From Pipra filicauda (lineage: Eukaryota > Chordata > Aves > Passeriformes > Pipridae): 64,000 nucleotides of DNA. Location of the stretch: assembly GCF_003945595.2 (NCBI RefSeq), contig NW_024104554.1:496001-560000 (forward strand), in the 5' to 3' direction. Positions 49,974 to 60,632 of this stretch are shown here, piece by piece; the stretch's first letter is position 1, and every line of letters begins with the position of its first letter. The position numbers and the translations under genes are program-made. The notes beneath the pieces are model-generated. The model did no database searches and had not been told where the DNA came from. It saw nothing but the letters and a program-made list of their open reading frames with translations.

Positions 49974-52900
49974 CTTAATTAATGTGGTATTATTTGTAAT
50001 AAAATAAAAAGAGTTGAATGTTGAAAATGTAATCATTAAGATAATCTATATGCTGACCAAGATAGTGTTGTAGCCTCCTGAAGAGTTGATACTTTCAGCA
50101 GTTGAACTTCTTGTTGTCAGTCATCTATTCAGCAAAGAATGCCACTGCATGACTGACAGTTCTCATATCAGCGTGGGATTGACCATGGAGCTCTTTAAAC
50201 ATGTTGTGACAGAAACAATCTGAGTCAGCTTCCGTGGGGTTGGCACATTAAATTACTGATGTCAAGCCTCAACACTGACTACTGAAGAAAGTATAATGCT
50301 CTTGTATGGACTTCATATTGAGGAAAGAAATAAAGAAACATGTCTGCTGCTGCTATTCCCTCTGTGATAAATAATTAGAAATTTTTGAATGAAATCAAGA
50401 GAAAGATCTTTCTATCTTAGAAGGACAAACTGCAATATTAAAATACACTGATGCTCCACTAAGTGAATGAAACACTTAAATTTTATCAAAACACAGCCCC
50501 ATACAAAATACAGCTACTTTGAAAAAAATTAACTCTATGCAAGTCAAAACTAGCACACACCTGAAATTTCCATTCATTTCAATGGTACCATGTCTTCAGT
50601 AAAAAATAGTGCATAGTTATTTTTGTTCTAATCATGTCTTCAATTGACTTATTTTGAAATGATTTTGAAGTGAAAGTATGTGTATGGGGATGCTACTTAG
50701 TGACTTTTTTTTTCTACAGTAGGTTCTTCTTTTACTTTGAAGCTCACAATATGACATCATCTTTTAAAACTGGAAATGTATATGGCTTTTTAACAATAAT
50801 TATAATCTGCTGAGCAGTTAGATCAAATCCTGACTAGATATGTGGCTTGCACTCAATCTGTATAATGTTGGCCTTGTTAACATCCTTTTCTTTTTCTAAT
50901 TTTTTCCTCTGCATGCTTCAGAAGTTCCTTAATCATCTCTTTTAGATTACAAGAACTACAGTGAAACTTTTTGTTTTTCACAGCTTAATTGGATGTTCTG
51001 GTAGTATGCAAAGGGACTTCTCTGTAGATGGTAGAACTGTCAAGTTATGCTGTTGCAGAGTGAAATACCCTGCCTTAATTTTTTTTTCTCGTTGAAGTCA
51101 GTGGAATATTTGCCTTTGTATTAAGATTTCACTTTGGGGTATTATATAGCAATATCAAAATATTTAAGAAATTGTGCTAGAAAGGCTTTGAAGGAACAGA
51201 CAACCTTTAATGCAGAATGATAACTGTAGGGAAGGGAGTCCTCACTGAGATGTACTTCTTGCTTCCAACTGTCTCTTGTAAAGTTCTAATTTTGTGTAGG
51301 TCTTTACTGTCATTCTATCTGATCTTGGTATCAGTAAAGAGCTTCCTAATAAAGTATGGCAATCATATTATTAAATATAAAATTTGTGCATTTATTTATA
51401 ATATACATTACTTGTAATAAAGAAATGTACAATGTAAGCTTATTCTGATATCCAATTAAATTTCATATCACAATTACTCTCTTTAGCAGTACATTTTTTT
51501 TCTTTTCTGTCAATTTTACTTGAATTTAGTAATGTATTATAAAAAACTGTTCTCAGGAATATTTCATTGGGTTTTTTTAATATTAATAAGAGTAACAGTA
51601 TTAAAAATGCTCTCTAAATAATAATGACACCAAGAAGTCATATCATCAGAAGCCTGGAGGAATGTTTTTCTTCCTGAGATGATAAATTACCTCCTTTCCA
51701 AATCCTCAGAGGCATGAGGAACAAGGAATTTAATTATTTTCAGATGTATATCCTCTGAGTATTTTGCTGTATTTAGGACTGAGAAACAAGGGAACCAATG
51801 CCTTGCACTTATTTCCCACATGCTTAGGAGGAATACAAAATGATTGCTGATGAATTTTATCTATCCAGACTTTTTGTCAAGATAGAAAATAGGCACAAAT
51901 TTTGTTGATCAGTCTTCAGTCAGTATCGATCTCTAAAATGACACTATTCTGATGTGTCGGAATCCCTAGCTGACTTTTTTCTGACTTAAAACACTTTCAA
52001 CATTTCAACTTTTTTTCAACATTTTTCCTTAAAAATAACAATGAGCTTACACTTCATTTATATTTATTGATACTAGCTTTTTTGATACTGGCTTTTTTGA
52101 GAATTGCATTTTCCATCCATAGCCAGTTATTTCAAATCCTTTGTTAGCAGTAATATACTGTAGGCTGTGTTGTGCTTCTTTCTGCATTTCAGGAAAACCA
52201 ATGACAAGTCCCGTTTTAAAGCACAGTAAGATTTTTGACTAGAAATTCAGCAGCTGTAGGCCATATTCCCAATGAACTGCAGGGGTCATTGTTCAGAATG
52301 GCAGTTACAGGTGTTTAACTTTCAAAGGTGTAGCAAAAATATGAAATCTTCAAAAAATTCTCAACTAAGAAGAGATGTCTATTTACTTGAGTATGAATTT
52401 GCAATAATAAGAATTATATGATAATTTTTTTCCAATCTTCCTCCATCTTTGATGCTTACATCTATCTAGGCTAAAACCTATCTTTTGTAAGTAAATGAGC
52501 ATATTTGATGCACAATATGGGAATTCCCAATGAAAGAAAAATGCTGAAGCTCGCTCTTGCCCCTCTTGCTCCCTTGCCTTTTTTTTTTTGTTTGTGTGTT
52601 TCATTTTTGGAGAAGATAACAAGTGGGAATGGAAGGAGGAAAGAAAATGACACCAAAAATTGAAAGTGAGAAATGGTATTTTATTGCTGAATTGAGTTTG
52701 GGGAAAATAATTTGTCAATCCCTTCCCATCAACTGCAGATGCATCTGATGGAATGATTTGATTAGAAAGTACATGTACCTTCAGAGAGGAGAAAAGCAAG
52801 AATTTTTATGCTAGCAAAACCTCAGCAAGAAAGAGTAGCTGAAGAATATAACTAAAATTGCAAGTACAAAATTAGATACAAATTTTAACTAAAGGATGAT

Positions 52901-53444
52901 TGACTGTTGGAGTAAAATGGCAGTATGCTTTATGCCTCTTATGTCTCTCCATTTCTAGGATTTTTATTTTACTATACAAATCTTTGGGTTCAAGTAGAGT
53001 AACTACGTAAACTTGGTACTTTACTACAGGAAATTTTAAGGTCACCCGCGATATTTGATCTAAAACATTTAAAAGTCTCCTGATTTCCTATTGTAATACT
53101 GTTTTCCTTATTTTTGTAAGAGTTTAAAAATCCTGTAATTGAACCTCTATTTTCTTGATAAAAGCTCCAGACAATCTACAAGTTCTCTAAAGGGCTAGAA
53201 ATTCTCAGAACCAAAGTCTTGCAACTAAGAAAAAGTGTTTTGTTTTGGGTGGTTTTGCTGATTCTGTGGTGTCCCCTGTGTCTTATCCAGTGTGTCACCC
53301 TCATTCCTCCCCTTGTGAATATGGGCTTGGGATTGCAAATATCTCAAAAGAGCATTAGGATTCCTTCTAAACTCCTGTGAAAATTTCATTAGTGACTATG
53401 TATATGCATGGATAATTATATGGACCGGCAATGATACTTTTAGT

Positions 53445-53448
53445 CAGT
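53445..53448. repeat. Possible 4-bp target-site duplication, left
   Basis: CAGT precedes the TGGC end of the candidate LTR and recurs at 54065-54068 immediately after the GCCA end. A 4-bp match alone is weak evidence, but it coincides with the inverted ends. Confidence 0.45.
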
Positions 53449-54064
53449 TGGCTTTTGGATTTTTTAGGCCTTCCTTAGCAACGGGGGTCAGAAATCTAAG
53501 GAAGTATTCCATATCATCCTTTAGCGTAACACAACATATAAATAAGGCGGAGATAAGAGAACTCGCTCCCTTCTCTCTTCCGATGGCTGAAGGCGACAGG
53601 TCTCTCCTCAGACAGTCTTTGCTTGTATAGGCCAAGGCCTGCTTGTGTAGAACTGCCATTATCTCCAACCCCTCTGGGAGGCGTGGGGGAATTGGTTGGT
53701 GCTCCACACAGTTCTACTGTCTCGTTCAGGGAAGTATTTAACTTATTTTTTTGTATTTATTCACTAACTTTCTATTAAGGGGGTATATTTGGAGAATATT
53801 TGGTTTTAGGGTTTTTTATCCCTGTTTCCCCTCCCCTTCCCCTTTTTTTTTCTCTTCGGGTGCTCCCTATCATGTGTACATTATATTCAATTGTATATAT
53901 AATTGTAAATATATGTAAATATATATATGTATTGATAGAATTCTGCTTGTTCGGGCTTCTTTAGGTTTTTTTTTTTCTGTGGTTCATTTTTTTCCCTCAC
54001 TTGAGAGAGCGGGAGGGGGGAGGAGACAGCTTGGACTTGGCGGGAGAGCCAGGCTGAACTGCCA
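53449..54064. mobile_element. Probable solo LTR (616 bp)
   Basis: The segment begins TGGC and ends GCCA (4-bp inverted ends of TG...CA type) and is flanked on both sides by CAGT (53445-53448, 54065-54068). Length, ends and a 4-bp duplication would suit a class I (gammaretrovirus-like) solo LTR. Inside are a TATA-like TATAAATA (53537-53544, plus strand), a GC-rich transcribed-looking part (53560-53710), a C/T-rich stretch (about 53815-53860) and AT-rich sequence. The TATA box favours plus orientation, but I find no AATAAA downstream on that strand, while an AATAAA-like signal exists on the minus strand near 53755, so orientation is open. I do not recognise the family. An 87-codon minus-strand frame inside it (53444-53707) is not a known protein. 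Confidence 0.5.
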
Positions 54065-57000
54065 CAGTAGTTTATAGACACAAGACTACATTGAAATAAT
54101 GTAGGGTGTTTGCAGCCAGCTAAAACTCACTGAAGTACTAGAACTTAGTTTTCATGTTTATTACATTGCCTTAATGTTGGTCATGATCTTGCACTGAGCT
54201 CCCTTTCTTTCTTTCATGTTGGGCTTGATTAGATTGCAGAGTTATGTTGCATCATCTCTTGCCACTGCTACTGTACTAACCTTTACTGCTGTTGAATTTT
54301 CTTCCCTCTTGTTATCATCTAAAAATGAGAATATTTTCAACCAAAACTCACTTTATGCACAAGGGATATCATAATACTTTCTTAGCACAGTGCAATAAAC
54401 GGGAGTAGGAAGAACTCATCTTTGTCTTTCTTCTCTGGCTACCTGTGGGGGCCTGGGAGAGAGTGAGTGGGGTGTGGTTTTGGAGTCTCAGTGATGGGGA
54501 AGGTACTAAATGGGGAAGTACCATTCCTGAACCATGACAACCAGGCAGACAAATGGGGGGAAAAACTAATACTATGAAAACTTTAATTCCCAGCTCTCAA
54601 ACGTTATGAACATCTGGCTGTCAATGAGACCTCTTGTGGCTTGGACACTTGTTCTAACCTAATTCTAATGAAATGCAGTGAACAATAAAAATGTTTCAGG
54701 GTTATTAAATTTTAGCACTAATCTTTAAAAGGGACCTTCAAAAAAACTTTTTAGATTTGTGCTTAAGTTAAACAATTATCCTAATGGGGACTATCATAAG
54801 TCTTTTGAGTTTTTTGCTTCACTTCTATTTTTTGTCTGTATGATTCCTTTTTTCTTAAATAAGAAGGTAAGAGGTCTTGGAAGAAATTAGTAACATTTGC
54901 AATTAATACTTGTAAATAGTGATCAGTAAGACAGGAAACTGTCCACATGTTCTATCCCTGTAAAATTGTCTCTGGCCTTGTATACTGCAAAAGCTCATAT
55001 GTGTTTGTCCCCCAACAGTAGAGGAATCTGCCTGGTATGAAGGGCAAGGAATGACAAAGTATCTTTTTTGCACCACTGCCCTGCTTGGAGCTGTAAAACT
55101 GATGAGTAAAGGAGCTTTCCTCCTGTGAATACTTAAGCCGTCAAATGCATTTTAAACTTTATAGTATATTTTAAAACAGTAAGGTTACTTTGTAGAGTGC
55201 TAGAAGAAATCCCAAGTTTCCTATGTTATTTAATGCCATGTAAAACATGGGAAGAGCTAAGTTAATTCTACATTTTATAAACAGGATCTTCCAAGTCACT
55301 GTTTTGAGAAAAGTCAGCCCAAGAAGATCCTATACAGTTTATATTCAAAAAGAGGAAGGAAATTTTTTTTTCTTTTTTATCACTGTAGTTTACATATATG
55401 CCCAGCTTGTAATGAAACCTTGTCCACTGGTTATTTGGATTTAAAAGAAAAAGGGATCCTCATTTACCTGTAAAAACCATCTGAGTTATACTGAGCTCTC
55501 CCTTACAGCTACTCAGCTGACTCTTTCTTTATTCTTCATTCATTGTTGTGCTTGAGAGGAAAAGTCCTTTTGTTTGAAAACTGAAAAAGAGATTTGATTT
55601 TTACAAAATTAATCTTATCCCCTGAAATACTACAAGCTGGTTCCATTATATTTTATTTGCTGCAGCAGATAAGTCAAATCATCTGTTTACCCACATCCTC
55701 TGCAACTGTTAGTAAAACTGATATACAAATACTCAAAGACATCTCAAAACCATGGTGAAATTAAAGGGAAAAAAAGTGCCAATTATAATTGATGTTAAGA
55801 AAAACTTGGATTAAAGTATTACTTACATGCTAACCATTTCATTTAACATGTAATTTTTAGCTGTTTCTATAGTTTGATATGCAGGCATTACCTCACTTCA
55901 TGCCATTGTAGTTGATATGTGGTTTCTGATTGACACAAGGTATATATGTTTTTCTGAATAATCTAACAATGTCTCCTTCCATATTTCCTTTCATAGTTTT
56001 GTCGAAATTGTCATCACTGTGTTTTGAATATTTTTTTCTCATTCTACTTCAGATACTGACTTGATTATCTCTTGAATGTCATGCTTCCAAAAGAAGAGTG
56101 TGTGTGTGCTTATGGGGAAGTAAATTTACCTTTGTGTGATATCTACTTAGGTCAATACCAAATATGTCATGGGGGCAGCATTGTTGGACTTGTGATAGTC
56201 AATGGATATAAGCCAGGCAAAATTTGTGGGCAGCAGTTAAACTAAGCAATTAAACTATGTCAGAATTGAGAAGACACATAAATTTTGGATATGAAGCCCT
56301 TTTGCAGGTCAGGATCTTGCCGAGCAAGCCTTATGCTTTCTGTTTATATGAGCTGATCAAATGAAAGGTACTACTTGTTTCCATATGCCTTACCTCCTTC
56401 ATTCTAAAATGGTGTTTTTCTCACTTTGGTAGGAAAAATAGTGAATACTTTCTGTTATGATCTAATGGATGACATGGGAAATGCTGGAAGCCAAAAACAG
56501 TGCCTGAAAATGTGGATTTTTTAGTTTTTTAGTTTTTTCCTTCTCCGTATGCGGACCCACAGTCCAGGTGCATGTGAGCTTCATACAGCAATATTTAAGC
56601 TCTGTAAACCTAACCTTTTCTTTGGATTTGTATCTCATAATTTGTATCTTCAAAGTTTTTCAAGTGTGAAAGCCATAGATTGAGTTGCTGACGTTATCCT
56701 GGTGTTACATAAAAAACAATGCCCTGACTCTAAGAAGCAACCTGCCTTCTCTTGAAATAGAACAAACGTTCTCAAGTCCTTCTAGAAGGGAAACCAAGAC
56801 AATTTATGTATTCCTAAGACTTTTACTGTGGATATGAGGGAGCAGAAAGGGCCCTCTGTGCTGCGGGGATGGCCAGGGCAGGGATCTCACCAGCAAGGGC
56901 TTGGGGGAGCAGGACAGGGCTAAGGGTGGTGTCCTGGGACAGGCCCAGCCCCGGTGTGGGTGGACAGGGCTGTGGGGATGGGCACAGACCCACGGCAAGG

Positions 57001-59681
57001 CTGGGCTATCAGCAGTGCTGATAGAAGCTCTGTGGAAAAGCCCCCAAGAAAAGGGGACAGCCCTTGGCCCTGAGCTCCAGCAGCCAGACTTTCTGGTGGT
57101 GATGCTCTTGGGGCTCCTACACTAAGACTTGAAACCTATCTCTTACTGGGCAGCATGCTGGTTGGAAGGGTTGTAGTCTGTGCCCATAACTGAGTTTAGC
57201 TGCCCTAAAGAGGTTTTAAATTATATTCTCTTTGTAAATGCCCAAATTCCATTATGACAGAAACTTTAAATCTCTGTAGTATTAAATCACCTTTATCTGG
57301 GGGCATGTGGGATCAGTTGAAAAAAAAATACTTTGACTGCACAACTCTACCCTGAAGTACATTGATTCTAGTGCAACAATTATGGTCACCTTCTCTATTC
57401 ATTTGTATTTCATTTACACATGAAAATGTCAAAAGTACTTCGCCCAAAAGGAGTCTGTATCTTTTATAACGAGACCTTTTTTCATGAAGACCATCAGTGA
57501 TAGTAGACTCAAAATGCTTTGTTTTCAAATAAGCTATTTAATGCCATTTAATTTTGCCCATAAGATCATTGCACATCTGAAATTGAAATTATGGAAATTT
57601 CCGTTAGATTTTTGTATGTCACGTAAGACCAAGAAAAATATCCCTACTGTTATCCACTTGTGTAAGGCACATTTTTTTAAACTGCTACCACATTGCTTAT
57701 GTTCCATAGGAATAGGTTTTTCAAAATACATTTAATAAACTGGTTTTTTAGCTCTTAGTGTAAATATTTTGAAGAGAGATTCAATGTGTAGTAATTCTTA
57801 CAGCATTATTAGTATACCTGTATTATTTCAGCAATCAGTATCTAAAATAAGTTCCTACACACTCTAAACATGATTTTCCAACTGTCAGAAACCATGAAGA
57901 TCTCTAATACCCACAAATGCCACACATTGGAGATACTGAAGTGGCACTTAATAATTTGAAGTATTTTGTGGGTTTCGTAAAGACTTCTTATATTGTTGGG
58001 AGGTATTTCAAAGCCAGCCTTGGAACCACATTAAAAATGTAAGTGAATGATGAAGGCACAGCGTGTTTGTCTCTTGAGATGTTACCCATCACCTTGACGA
58101 GCTCTTTGTAAATGGAAAACTGATTTGGTGAAAAAGAGCTGCTATGATTACTGAATGAACATAAAGCTTTCAATTCTCTGTCATTTAACAGCTGGTAGGT
58201 TAGAGAACTGCTTTTTGGGCAGAAAATTTAATAGGTTAGTATTAGAAGAGAGATAAATAAAATCACTTTCTCTCCCAGGGTATATGTGAAGCAAATTGGT
58301 GTGCCAGGCTACACCTTAAAGGGGCAATGCAGTGAGAACTGGTGCCTTTCAAACTTCAGAAACCCATACAAGGCCATAGGTAGCTATTCAACAGACTAAA
58401 ATCTCCAGGCAACAGAGTTCTATGAAAGCCTTAGGAAAAAAACCAACTGTGATCTATTTAAGTCTTTTGAATTTGCGTAGATATGATCCTTGCTATCAGT
58501 ACAGTGCAGATTTTATCTTTGCTTCATTCTTTCATATCCTGTGGTGTTATACTTAAGCTGATTTTTAATTTTCTTTTGTTTTTATATCCAAGCAGGTGAG
58601 GATAGCTACATGTTGAAAACAAACCCCCCTCCTTGGCTGTATGTGAGAAGGTTGTCCTGTTCCATCAGAGATGACAGCAGAGATAATTTTATGATTTCAC
58701 CCTTGAAATAATCATTGTAAAGAGAAAGATGTTCTTAGTGCTTCTTTCTGTACACTGTGGGATTTATCATAGAATTATTAAAAAGCAAAACAGGAGTGAA
58801 ATGTTCTCTGAGGGACAGCAAAGGGATAAAACAGTGATCATATAGGCATCTAAAATTTAGTACCATCTACTGCAGTAGCTGCTGATACTTTTCTTTGTCT
58901 TGGACGAGTGAGCAGTCAATATAGTCCCAGTGTCCGCCTACACCAGAATATTAACCCCTGTCAGAATGTGGACAGGGGCACTAACAGCCATCTATACTGT
59001 TGTTAGATAAATCACAGCGTGAGTTTTGTTTAGGCCAAGTAGCACTTTCCTGAATAATTCTTGGTAATGATTCAGAAGTTGACAGCTGATTGTTCCAAGA
59101 AGGCAGTCTGCATGCAGCCATCCTGTTCTGCAGGCTCAGAAAGTTTATTAATAATGTACCAGCTGGCCTCAGGTCCATTCAGTGTTAGTGTATAGTGTAT
59201 TCAGCACGTCTCCTTATCCTGATCTAGTGACTCAAAGGTATATGAAGTCTCTGGAGTGCAAAACGGTGTCCAGTGAAATATGGTGTCTTCTGGGGTTTTG
59301 AGAAGGGTGTTTTTTAACATTTAGGGATCACCCATACACCCTTGCACACTTGTAGTACAGAAACAAACATGGAATTAATGAATTCTGGGAAAATTTCAAT
59401 ATTGAACTCTTTTCCATTGCTTCCAGTAAATAATCTTTTAGACAAATAATAGCAGACAATCTCCTTTAGCTGCACATTGAACAACTATTGCAGTAAACTT
59501 CCTTTGATATGGAATCAGTCTCACAGATGGCTTCATTGTTCAAATAGTCACAATAGTAATTTTGTTGTCAAGACTGTGATCCACAGTCATCTGAGGTGGA
59601 TGAAGATATGTGTTCTATGTGCTGTTTTGAGCTTACGGTTAAAATAGACAATGGCAACCAAAGTGGGCAGAATGTCATACT
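54065..59681. other. Non-coding stretch, no gene recognised
   Basis: No gene is identified. At about 54385-54531 an AATAAA followed by a G-rich segment ending in CTGAACCATGACA resembles the U5 end of a bird ERVL-type LTR, but no start was found. At 56820-57125 a GC-rich, G-biased block of about 300 bp stands out from AT-rich flanks; its frames give low-complexity Gly/Pro-rich peptides. The remainder is AT-rich without recognised features. Confidence 0.45.
56820..57125. other. GC-rich, G-biased block of unknown origin
   Basis: About 300 bp are strongly enriched in G on the plus strand, with repeated GGGCT/CAGGGC-type words and few CpG. The flanks are AT-rich. There is no splice context or recognisable protein. 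It could be a repeat fragment, a decayed CpG island or a G-rich structured region. Confidence 0.4.
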
Positions 59682-59704
59682 ACGTCATCGTCATCATGGC
59701 TAGA

Positions 59705-59718
59705 CTTCACAAATGAAG
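59705..59718 (-). other. Tail hairpin of the RTE element
   Basis: On the minus strand CTTCA-TTTG-TGAAG forms a perfect 5-bp stem with a 4-nt loop, inside the shared 3' terminus. The aligned SINE sequence (14005-14018) forms CTTTG-TTCG-CAAAG. Two stem pairs differ and both remain paired. Confidence 0.65.
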
Positions 59719-59732
59719 ATTTGGGAAGGGCT

Positions 59733-60632
59733 CTACCCACATTTGCTACAAGCGTGCTGGTGGTTAAAAAGACCAATACAAGATAGACAAGTCTGGTTGC
59801 AAAAGGTACAGCAGAAGGACTCCTGAGGTGGTATCGGCAAGACACGATTCTTTCTGCATTGTCTTTTCTCCTCAAGAGTGATCCTGCGTGTGGTCTCAAA
59901 AGAAGCAGCAGCGTTATAGATGGTGTGTCTCCAGACCTCCCGATTGGAGGCCAGAGTAGACCAGTTATGATGATCAATATGGCCAAGGCTGAGATGTTGT
60001 TTCAGGGAGTCCTTGTATCTTTTCTTCGGGGCTCCTCTCATGCGGCAGCCAGTGGCAAGTTCACCATAAAGCAAGATCTTAGGGAGGCGGTGGTCCTTCA
60101 TCCTGGAGACGTGCCCTGCCCAATGCAGCTGTGTTCTCATCAACATGGCCTCAATACTTGTGACTGCTCCTTGTTCTAGAACAGATGTATTAGTCACATA
60201 ATCTGACCAGTGGATGTTTAGGATTGTTTGGAGGCAGCATTGATGGAAGCGTTCTAGGAGTTGCAGGTGGTGGTGGTAAATGACCCATGATTCAGATCCA
60301 TATAAGAGAGTAGACAGCACTATGGCTCTGTAAACACTGATCTTTGTACTTTTCTTGAAGCGTTTATTCCGCCAAACTCTTTTATGGATTTTTCCGAAAG
60401 CACTGTATGCCTTTGCTAACCTGTCGTCTATCTCTCCATCAATCTTAGCGTCCGAGGAGATGATGCTGCCTAGGTAATTAAACTGCTGGACTGATTTGAG
60501 CTCTAATTTGAGCTCTAATTCACCAGTGGTGATATGGGGATGATGGATAAAAACATTGCAAAGAACTAGTGAGTTTCTTCTTTGCTTTGTTTTATTTTTT
60601 ACCACGTTGGTGGTGTTGGAGTCCCAAAAGAA
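59733..60632 (-). pseudogene. RTE reverse transcriptase C-terminal fragment, frame intact for 299 codons
   Basis: The frame is open from about 60632 to a TAG at 59735-59733. Numbering from a GTG at 60605 (not a real start, simply the first start-like codon) gives 290 residues. The family landmarks appear in order: FNYLGSIISS near residue 42, RVWRNKRFKK near 76, VLSTLLYGSE near 95, LNIHWSDYVTN near 129, HWAGHVSRM near 157, and a C-terminal zinc-finger-like pattern C266-x2-C269...H282-x3-C286. The last resembles the C2HC finger found at the end of many RTE proteins. The endonuclease and the RT catalytic core lie upstream and are missing, so the copy cannot move itself. A 12-bp in-frame tandem duplication gives LELKLELK (residues 30-37). 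The absence of stops or frameshifts over 900 bp suggests a fairly young insertion. Confidence 0.88.
60495..60518 (-). repeat. 12-bp in-frame tandem duplication in the RTE frame
   Basis: TTTGAGCTCTAA occurs twice in direct succession on the plus strand (60495-60506, 60507-60518), coding LELK-LELK on the minus strand. Related RTE proteins, as I remember them, have a single copy here, so this looks like a replication-slippage or subfamily-specific insertion. Confidence 0.75.

Larger units (their letters stand above)
49621..53448. other. AT-rich non-coding stretch, no gene recognised
   Basis: No gene or named transposon is seen. A perfect 10-bp hairpin lies at 49948-49973, and a two-copy 15-bp tandem duplication (TGATACT(A/G)GCTTTTT) at 52068-52097. 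A T/G-rich run lies near 52578-52600. Confidence 0.5.
59682..60632 (-). mobile_element. RTE-clade LINE, 5'-truncated, AviRTE-like
   Basis: This is the 3' part of an RTE-type non-LTR retrotransposon on the minus strand. It comprises the C-terminal, post-catalytic region of the endonuclease/reverse transcriptase protein, a very short 3' UTR of about 35 bp after the stop, and a tail of ATGATGACGATGACG type (59697-59683). The 5' limit is set near 60632, where the family frame meets an in-frame TAA (60633-60635). Truncation there is typical. A very short 3' UTR and trinucleotide tail suit RTE elements. In birds, RTE elements with patchy distribution (AviRTE) have been described and attributed to horizontal transfer involving filarial nematodes. 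That this copy belongs to that family is likely but inferred. The final ~48 bp are shared with the SINE at 13708-14051. Confidence 0.85.

Noticed and set aside
53444..53707. Minus-strand 87-codon frame as a gene
   Set aside because: It lies inside the probable solo LTR and begins near its GC-rich part; no family recognised.
59675..59986. Second minus-strand frame overlapping the RTE protein
   Set aside because: It is a different frame of the same RTE sequence; the family landmarks and zinc finger lie in the 290-codon frame, and this one runs through the 3' UTR tail into an Asp run.
59859..60179. Plus-strand 106-codon frame
   Set aside because: It is antisense to the RTE coding fragment and explained by it.
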